From positions 797 to 13,157 of the forward strand of contig DBQL01000033.1 of the NCBI GenBank assembly GCA_002305235.1: a stretch of 12,361 nucleotides of DNA, read 5' to 3'. The translations under genes and the position numbers were made by a program. Below the pieces are notes generated by a model that saw only the letters and a list, made by a program, of their open reading frames with translations, was not told the origin of the DNA and ran no database searches. Of this stretch, positions 7,651 through 12,361 are shown in pieces; the stretch's first letter is position 1; each line of letters begins with the position of its first letter. The stretch comes from Prevotella sp. UBA1395 (GTDB lineage: Bacteria; Bacteroidota; Bacteroidia; Bacteroidales; Bacteroidaceae).

Positions 7651-7733
7651 GTTGTCCGAAAGGCGCCCCGCTAACATATCGTCCCGTCGTAGTGAGAAAC
7701 TCGTGGGACTCACATCAAACAACAATAATTAAA

Positions 7734-9032
7734 ATGAAGAACTTTGTTGAAGAACTGAAATGGCGAGGTATGCTGGCCCAAATCATGCCGGATACCGAGG
7801 AATACCTCTTGAAAAACATGACATCGGCCTATTTGGGCACCGACCCTACGGCCGACTCGCTCCACATCGGACATCTTTGCGGCATCATGATGCTGCGCCA
7901 TCTTCAGCGCTGCGGGCACAAACCGTTCCTGCTGGTGGGCGGTGCCACGGGTATGATCGGTGATCCTTCGGGCAAGAGTCAGGAGCGAAACCTCCTCGAT
8001 ACCGAGACCCTTTACCACAATCAGGAGGCTATCAAGAAGCAGGTTGCGAAGTTTCTCGACTTCGACGGCAGCGAACCCAACAAGGCAGAGATGGTCAACA
8101 ACTTCGACTGGATGAAGGATTTCACCTTCCTCGACTTCGCGCGCACCGTGGGAAAGCACATCACCGTGAACTACATGATGGCCAAAGACAGTGTGCAGAA
8201 ACGTCTCAACGGCGAGGCTCGCGACGGCCTCAGCTTCACCGAGTTTACCTATCAGCTCCTTCAGGGTTACGATTTCCTCTACCTTTACGAGAAATATGGC
8301 GTGCGCTTGCAGCTCGGCGGCAACGACCAGTGGGGCAACATGACCACCGGAACCGAACTTATCCGCCGCACCCTCGGCAACGACAACGAAGCATTTTGCA
8401 TCACTTGTCCGCTCATCACCAAGGCCGATGGCAAGAAGTTTGGCAAGACCGAGAGCGGCAATATATGGCTCGACCGCAACCGCACCACACCCTATGCGTT
8501 CTACCAATTCTGGATCAACGTGACCGATGAAGATGCCGAACGCTACATCAAGATATTCACCGACCTCGACCGGTCGACCATCGAGGCCCTCATCGCAGAG
8601 CATCGTCAGGACCCCGGCCGACGCACATTGCAACGCCGCCTGGCCGAGGAAGTGACCACGATGGTGCATTCCAAGGAAGATCTCGATATGGCCATCGCCG
8701 CCTCTAACATCCTCTTTGGCAAAGCCACCAAAGACCAGTTGGCCGGCTTAGACGAAGCCACGCTGAACGATGTGTTCAATGATGTGCCCCATTTTGAGCT
8801 GTCCAAAGACTTGCTCGGTGGCACAGCCATCGACCTGTTTTGTCAAGACGGGTGGGACATTTTCCCCAGCAAGGGCGAGATGCGCAAGATGGTGAAAGGT
8901 GGTGGCGTGAGCCTTAACAAAGAGAAGTTGGCCGCTTTCGACCAGCCTGTCACTACCGACGACCTCATCGACGGCAAGTATCTCTTGGTGCAGAAAGGCA
9001 AACGGAATTACTATCTCATCACCGTGAAATAA
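7734..9032 (+). CDS. tyrS: Tyrosyl-tRNA synthetase
   Basis: This class I synthetase charges tRNA-Tyr with tyrosine. From ATG 7734 it has 432 residues. The HIGH motif is at 44-47 (DSLHIGHL), the tyrosine-site segment [11 protein letters not shown] at 70-80, and LGGNDQWGN at 194-202. The KMSKS equivalent is KFGKT at 235-239, the form typical of bacterial TyrS. The C-terminal 75 or so residues ([15 protein letters not shown] onwards) are the S4-like RNA-binding domain. The frame is open upstream to a GTG at 7692, but the ATG with its A-rich leader gives the family's normal N-terminus. It lies 83 nt after yidD with no promoter motif between, so it is probably the last gene of the cluster. Confidence 0.97.
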   Translation: MKNFVEELKWRGMLAQIMPDTEEYLLKNMTSAYLGTDPTADSLHIGHLCGIMMLRHLQRCGHKPFLLVGGATGMIGDPSGKSQERNLLDTETLYHNQEAIKKQVAKFLDFDGSEPNKAEMVNNFDWMKDFTFLDFARTVGKHITVNYMMAKDSVQKRLNGEARDGLSFTEFTYQLLQGYDFLYLYEKYGVRLQLGGNDQWGNMTTGTELIRRTLGNDNEAFCITCPLITKADGKKFGKTESGNIWLDRNRTTPYAFYQFWINVTDEDAERYIKIFTDLDRSTIEALIAEHRQDPGRRTLQRRLAEEVTTMVHSKEDLDMAIAASNILFGKATKDQLAGLDEATLNDVFNDVPHFELSKDLLGGTAIDLFCQDGWDIFPSKGEMRKMVKGGGVSLNKEKLAAFDQPVTTDDLIDGKYLLVQKGKRNYYLITVK

Positions 9033-9037
9033 GAAAA

Positions 9038-9067
9038 CCCACTTGTCTTTAAGATAAAGAAATTGGG
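9038..9067 (+). terminator. Possible weak terminator after tyrS
   Basis: TCTTTA (9046-9051) pairs with TAAAGA (9055-9060), flanked by CCCA (9038-9041) with TGGG (9064-9067). The hairpin is AT-rich and followed by ATAAAAATTT rather than a clean T-tract. The inverted repeat at 9078-9102, which is followed by TTT, is an alternative end for tyrS transcripts. Confidence 0.3.
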
Positions 9068-9074
9068 ATAAAAA

Positions 9075-9106
9075 TTTGGTAGTGGCCTAAAAAACCACTA
9101 CCTTTG
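9075..9106 (+). promoter_or_regulatory. Promoter of tRNA-Gln containing an inverted repeat
   Basis: TTTG (9075-9078) and TACCTTTG (9099-9106) match both Bacteroidetes promoter elements exactly, 20 nt apart. Transcription would start near 9113, about 26 nt before the tRNA. An 8-bp perfect inverted repeat, GGTAGTGG (9078-9085) and CCACTACC (9095-9102), fills the spacer and overlaps both elements. A 6-bp hairpin (GCTGAA 9112-9117 with TTCAGC 9123-9128) falls in the short leader. Confidence 0.8.
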
Positions 9107-9138
9107 CACCCGCTGAACCAGTTTCAGCCCCTATTGAT

Positions 9139-9209
9139 TGTCCTATGGTGTAATGGTAGCACAACAGGTTTTGGTTCTGTTTGTCGTGGTTCGAATCCGC
9201 GTAGGACAA
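9139..9209 (+). tRNA. tRNA-Gln (anticodon UUG)
   Basis: The cloverleaf folds fully. The acceptor stem is TGTCCTA with TAGGACA, all seven pairs. The D-stem is GTG with CAC. The anticodon stem is ACAGG with TCTGT around the loop TTTTGGT, giving anticodon TTG for the glutamine codon CAA. The T-stem is CGTGG with CCGCG around TTCGAAT. The discriminator base is A9209. CCA is not encoded and must be added after transcription. It is a single-gene unit between its own promoter and a strong terminator. Confidence 0.96.
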
Positions 9210-9219
9210 CAAAAGGCAC

Positions 9220-9260
9220 ACACCAAACAGTCGCATAGTCGATTGTTTGGTGTTTTTTTT
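9220..9260 (+). terminator. Rho-independent terminator of tRNA-Gln
   Basis: The stem is ACACCAAACA (9220-9229) with TGTTTGGTGT (9244-9253), extended by GTCG (9230-9233) with CGAT (9240-9243) to 14 bp including one G-T pair, with a 6-nt loop. Eight T residues (9253-9260) follow at once. It starts about 10 nt after the tRNA. Confidence 0.93.
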
Positions 9261-9263
9261 GCG

Positions 9264-9286
9264 TCTTATCCGACCGACGGATAAGA
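9264..9286. repeat. 9-bp perfect inverted repeat after the tRNA terminator
   Basis: TCTTATCCG (9264-9272) and CGGATAAGA (9278-9286) are separated by 5 nt. No T-tract follows on either strand, so it does not look like a second terminator. It may bind a protein or be a remnant. Function is unknown. Confidence 0.5.
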
Positions 9287-9540
9287 AACACCGATGGCAA
9301 AATGCCCACCCGACCATAAATTCCCGCTTAGAAGTTGTCGAGATATTCATACGCCCGCTGTCTTCGCAACTGCCGATCGTTGAGCATTGTAAACCTCAGA
9401 CCCTACCTCGAATGATGCCTCGGAACCCCGGGAATGCCCTCAAGACACGAAAAAACAACGCCACGAACAGGCAAAACAGGGTTCGACAGGTTAAAATAAG
9501 GTTAATATTCGCACATTTTGGAATAAATACAATAAAACTG
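9287..9540. other. Gap between tRNA-Gln and the superoxide reductase gene
   Basis: I see no supported gene, RNA or repeat in these 254 bases. Open frames exist on both strands, but they run across the tRNA or its terminator and have no family features. Composition shifts from mixed to AT-rich near the promoter at 9541. A small RNA or decayed gene cannot be ruled out. Confidence 0.4.
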
Positions 9541-9571
9541 TTGCGTATTTCAAATATATCTCCTATATTTG
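9541..9571 (+). promoter_or_regulatory. Promoter of the superoxide reductase gene
   Basis: TATATTTG (9564-9571) is an exact -7 element, and TTG (9541-9543) is a -33 element 20 nt upstream. The start near 9578 gives a leader of about 45 nt, A-rich and without a Shine-Dalgarno, a pattern common for well-expressed Bacteroidetes genes. Confidence 0.75.
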
Positions 9572-9623
9572 CAATAATACAAAATCAAACAGGTAAACCA
9601 TATACACAATAAACATTATCATT

Positions 9624-9995
9624 ATGGCAAAAAGAAACGAAATCTATAAGAGCGCTGCATCGGGCAGCCTTGTTGAAGTATTGAACGCAGGCGAAGGTCA
9701 GCTTGCAGGTGATTTGGAACTGTTGGTAGAGAACACCACCGATGCCGCAACCGAGAAGCATGTTCCCGTGATCGAGGCTATCGAAGGTGGCTATCGCGTG
9801 AGCGTAGGCTCTGTGGAGCACCCCATGACCGAGGCTCATTTCATCCAGTGGATTGAGTTGGTGACCGACAACAACGAGGTTTTGCGCAAGTATCTCGAGC
9901 CTACCGACAAACCGGTGGCCGAGTTTAAGACCGCTGCCAAGGCTCTCTACGCCCGTGAGTTCTGCAACCTCCACGGTCTTTGGAAAGCCGAGTAA
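9624..9995 (+). CDS. Superoxide reductase, cysteine-less (class III) desulfoferrodoxin-like
   Basis: Superoxide reductase turns superoxide into hydrogen peroxide in the cytosol of anaerobes, using an electron from a rubredoxin-like donor and releasing no oxygen. The 123-residue product carries the complete catalytic iron site. The ligands are His46 (in EKHVP, with Glu44 and the catalytic Lys45), His66 (VEHPM), His72 (AHFIQWIEL), and Cys114 and His117 (CNLHGLWK). The N-terminal 35 residues align with the desulforedoxin domain of desulfoferrodoxins (EIYKxxxxGxLVEVL). All four cysteines that bind its rubredoxin-type iron are gone: C-x2-C has become Ser10 and Ser13, and the CC pair is missing near residues 27-30. 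That is class III, known from Treponema pallidum. The gene has its own promoter and terminator. Confidence 0.93.
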   Translation: MAKRNEIYKSAASGSLVEVLNAGEGQLAGDLELLVENTTDAATEKHVPVIEAIEGGYRVSVGSVEHPMTEAHFIQWIELVTDNNEVLRKYLEPTDKPVAEFKTAAKALYAREFCNLHGLWKAE

Positions 9996-10036
9996 TTCTC
10001 GAAAACATAGTCTGCGGGCACCCCGCAGATACCGCC

Positions 10037-10072
10037 AAGCCGCCCCCACACAGTGTGGAGGCGGCTTTTTTT
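10037..10072 (+). terminator. Rho-independent terminator of the superoxide reductase gene
   Basis: AAGCCGCC (10037-10044) pairs with GGCGGCTT (10060-10067). After a C-A mismatch, CCACA (10046-10050) pairs with TGTGG (10054-10058) around a CAG loop. Seven T residues (10066-10072) follow. It begins about 40 nt after the stop. Read from the other strand it has no T-tract, so it should not stop the convergent gene. Confidence 0.92.
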
Positions 10073-10128
10073 GTGGGTTGCCGGCGAGGCGAGGCCACGT
10101 GGCGGGCACAGGGCGAGGCCCTTGCCGG

Positions 10129-12201
10129 CTATTTGAAACGCGACCGATCCACCTCCTCGCGCTGCTTCTCCTTGTAGCCGCCGAAGCGATAGGTGAACGA
10201 AACGCCTACCTGTCGATAGCACGAGATGTCCATGCGGAGGCTCTGCCCCATGTAATCGATGCGCGGATTGATGACCGAAGTCTCAAAGAGGTCGTCGCAG
10301 TACACTTTCAGCACAGCCCTTTTCTGCCAGAACTGCCATCGGGCGCTGAGGTCGAGGTTGCCCGAGGCGGGCAGGTCGTAGATGGCCTGTATGCCGCGGG
10401 TGTGCACCATACCGTCTACGGAGAGCGTGATGTCGGGCCTCTTCGATAGCGTGATGGTGTTGTTCATGCGGACTATCGTCATCACGTTGTCGCGGTCGAA
10501 GGGAATGTCGTAGAACCGCGAGTTCTTTTCGCGCTGCCATATTCCGATGAGCGACAGCCGGCTGTCGAGCCACTGCCCCACCTTCACGGGCACGGCAGCC
10601 ATGAGCCCGGCCTGCTGCTGGAAATCGAAATTGAGCACCTTGTAGCTCACCGTCAGCCGGTCGTGGCGCTGGTAGGGTGTCTGCGCAAAGTAGTCGTCGG
10701 TATGCTGAAACCAGCCCACAAACTGGTATTTGTTCTTCAATACATAGACTATTTGCGCCTTATAATCCGTCAAGGGGCGCAGGTCGGGGTTGCCGACCAC
10801 CTCGTTGTAGCCACCGTTGCTGTAGGTAATGAAGTTTGTCATGGCCCAATAGTCGGGATAGAGGCGGTCGCTGCTCAGTCCGAACTGCAGGTAATGGCCC
10901 TCGGCCGGCTGATAGGTGAGGTTGAGAGTGGGGTACAGACGCCAGCGGTGCAACGCCGGACGGTGGTAGTATTCGGCGGCGAGGGAGGCCTCCACCGACA
11001 GCTTCGACGAGAACGTCTTGCTGAACCCGCCGTAGACATTCACCACATCCTCACGCTGACGGGTGACCGACGATTCCGGCTCCGTGCCCGTGGTCTGCGC
11101 CACCGAGGTATAGATCTGGCGACTGCGGTTAAGGCTCGTGGTGTAGATGGCGCCGTAGTTGATGCCCCATCCGTGGCCGAGCGTATGGTCTTGGGCGAGG
11201 AACGCCTTCCATCGGCTCACCCGCTGGTCGTTGTCCACGGCATAGTCGAGCGTGCCGGTGGGCAGCGTGCTGGCCAAGAGTTGAGCCTCGGGAGCGTGAT
11301 ACCACGTCATCTCCACACCCGCCTTCAGTCCGATGGGCGCGGCATAGTCCATGCGCACGTTGTGCAGCCACGAGTGACCGTCTATGTCGGTCGTGCCCAT
11401 GACATTGCCCGTGATGACCTGATGGGTCTCCCCTCTGCTGTAGCTGCCGGTATAGACGAGGCTCAGGCGGTGGTTCTCGGCCATGTCATAGTCCACGCCC
11501 AAGCGGTAGTCGTCGCCATGACTGCGCACGCGATCCACCTCATGCGTGTTGACATCGTGCACCGACCCGTCGTCGAGAGCATGGTGAGAACGGTCATCGA
11601 GCCACGAGAAGCTCTTGCCGTGACTGTGCTTGTACATCGCGTCGATCGACCATTTCCCACGGTGATAGAGTAGCGTGGCGCGTTCGCCAAAGGCGGCTTC
11701 GTGGTCTTGCCGGTAGCCCAGGTTGACCTCACCCTGCAACGGCGAGCCGTCGGCGTTGTCGTGGCGCAGCACCACATTGATTACCGCACCGCGCACCTGC
11801 ATCCTCGCCGGCGCGTTGTACATCACCTCGACACGCTCCACCCGCGAGGGCGGCAGACTCTGCAACACCGTGGTGAGCTGCTCGGCGGTCATCGTGGAGA
11901 CCTTGCCGTCGAGGATGACAGTCACGGGCAGCGCACCCAACTGTAGCGCGCCGTTCATCTTGATCACGCCCGGCAGCTGTTGCAACGCGTCGTAGACATT
12001 GTCGATGGCCTTGTTTTCGACCAATCGTGGCAGGTCGTAGACCAGTTTGTTGCCTACGGCCTTGACCACAGGGCGCTCGCCCTTGACCATCACTTCGGGC
12101 AGGGCATGGATGATGCTGTCCATGCGTAGCGAGTCGGACTGCTGCGCCATGACATGGGTTCCTATGGCGAATGCCACGACAAAGAGTACTGATGTTTTCA
12201 T
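10129..12201 (-). CDS. Outer-membrane beta-barrel protein, TonB-dependent-receptor-like (OMP_b-brl_3 type)
   Basis: The 690-residue product begins with a signal peptide ending at about residue 19 (MKTSVLF, hydrophobic run, VMA before Gln20). LPEVMVKGERP (about 34-44) resembles the TonB-box region of TonB-dependent receptors. A plug-like domain follows to about 150 (NVYDALQQLPGV, VILDGK, RVERVEVMYNAPAR). The rest consists of alternating aromatic strands typical of a 22-strand-type barrel and ends VSFTYRFGGYKEK plus a short charged tail, as in Bacteroidetes OMP_b-brl_3 proteins. It lacks the N-terminal carboxypeptidase-regulatory-like domain that many relatives carry, and no SusD partner lies within view. 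A role in uptake across the outer membrane is plausible, but the substrate is unknown. No canonical promoter appears in the 160 bases upstream; the first 35 or so are AT-rich. Confidence 0.85.
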   Translation of the reverse strand: MKTSVLFVVAFAIGTHVMAQQSDSLRMDSIIHALPEVMVKGERPVVKAVGNKLVYDLPRLVENKAIDNVYDALQQLPGVIKMNGALQLGALPVTVILDGKVSTMTAEQLTTVLQSLPPSRVERVEVMYNAPARMQVRGAVINVVLRHDNADGSPLQGEVNLGYRQDHEAAFGERATLLYHRGKWSIDAMYKHSHGKSFSWLDDRSHHALDDGSVHDVNTHEVDRVRSHGDDYRLGVDYDMAENHRLSLVYTGSYSRGETHQVITGNVMGTTDIDGHSWLHNVRMDYAAPIGLKAGVEMTWYHAPEAQLLASTLPTGTLDYAVDNDQRVSRWKAFLAQDHTLGHGWGINYGAIYTTSLNRSRQIYTSVAQTTGTEPESSVTRQREDVVNVYGGFSKTFSSKLSVEASLAAEYYHRPALHRWRLYPTLNLTYQPAEGHYLQFGLSSDRLYPDYWAMTNFITYSNGGYNEVVGNPDLRPLTDYKAQIVYVLKNKYQFVGWFQHTDDYFAQTPYQRHDRLTVSYKVLNFDFQQQAGLMAAVPVKVGQWLDSRLSLIGIWQREKNSRFYDIPFDRDNVMTIVRMNNTITLSKRPDITLSVDGMVHTRGIQAIYDLPASGNLDLSARWQFWQKRAVLKVYCDDLFETSVINPRIDYMGQSLRMDISCYRQVGVSFTYRFGGYKEKQREEVDRSRFK

Positions 12202-12292
12202 TCTATTGTATTTTTTTATGGTTTTTTATTGTCATCTATGCTTTGAGCATTTGAGCGGAGCGGGAGTGGGTGTGCTAAATTCCCATGTTTGC

Positions 12293-12359
12293 TTTCTCTC
12301 GCAGATGGCGCGGATGACACAGATTTTCTCTCGCAATGAACGCGATGATACGCAATATT
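12293..12359. repeat. 9-bp periodic repeat at the right edge
   Basis: Two runs of 9-bp units follow the consensus CRCRRATNN. The first is CGCAGATGG, CGCGGATGA, CACAGATTT (12300-12326). The second is CGCAATGAA, CGCGATGAT, then CGCAATATT after one extra A (12332-12359). Each run is introduced by TTTCTCTCGCA, an exact 11-mer at 12293-12303 and 12325-12335. No frame or gene explains it. It lies upstream of the minus-strand gene and may continue beyond the window. Confidence 0.75.
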
Positions 12360-12361
12360 TT

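Noticed and set aside
7692..7733. GTG start extending tyrS by 14 residues
   Set aside because: The extra residues have no counterpart in TyrS N-termini. ATG 7734 gives the normal start.
9087..9350. Minus-strand small open frames across tRNA-Gln and its terminator
   Set aside because: They run through a complete tRNA and terminator stem and resemble no known protein.
10080..10129. GC-rich inverted repeat (GCCGGCGAGG with CCTTGCCGGC) as terminator of the minus-strand barrel gene
   Set aside because: The arms overlap the stop codon, contain an A-C mismatch on that strand and have no T-tract. Probably just GC-rich sequence.

Overview
The window looks like the chromosome of a Bacteroidales bacterium, most likely Prevotella or a close relative. 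Four signs support this. Promoters have the Bacteroidetes form (-33 TTG/TTTG, about 20 nt, -7 TANNTTTG). Most starts lack a Shine-Dalgarno sequence. The 429-residue MetK, DUF4271-HemD-RnpA-YidD-TyrS order and OMP_b-brl_3-type barrel are all typical of that group. The species cannot be named from the sequence.

Layout: bases 1-445 are non-coding, with a cluster of inverted and direct repeats (1-175) and a promoter for a secreted zinc protease of family M16 (446-3265), which ends at a clear terminator. metK (3592-4881) follows behind its own promoter and a 130-nt leader. That leader holds what looks like a SAM-II-type riboswitch, so S-adenosylmethionine would control the enzyme that makes it. 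A 22-bp tandem repeat begins at the metK stop codon and fills much of the gap to the next gene.

From 5098 to 9032 lies a compact same-strand cluster of housekeeping genes: a DUF4271 membrane protein, uroporphyrinogen-III synthase (hemD), the RNase P protein (rnpA), the membrane-insertion factor yidD and tyrosyl-tRNA synthetase (tyrS). Gaps are 7 and 9 nt, then a 4-nt overlap, then 83 nt, which suggests one transcript. Next come tRNA-Gln(UUG) with its own promoter and a strong terminator, a gap of about 410 nt, and a single-gene unit encoding a superoxide reductase. This enzyme keeps all five catalytic iron ligands but has lost every cysteine of its rubredoxin-like N-terminal domain (class III, as in Treponema pallidum).

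A convergent gene on the minus strand (10129-12201) encodes an outer-membrane beta-barrel protein related to TonB-dependent receptors. The right edge (12293-12359) holds a 9-bp periodic repeat that may run past the window.

No phage, transposase, CRISPR or defence genes were seen. This is mostly ordinary core genome. The points of interest are the metK riboswitch, the cysteine-less superoxide reductase and several unexplained intergenic repeats.
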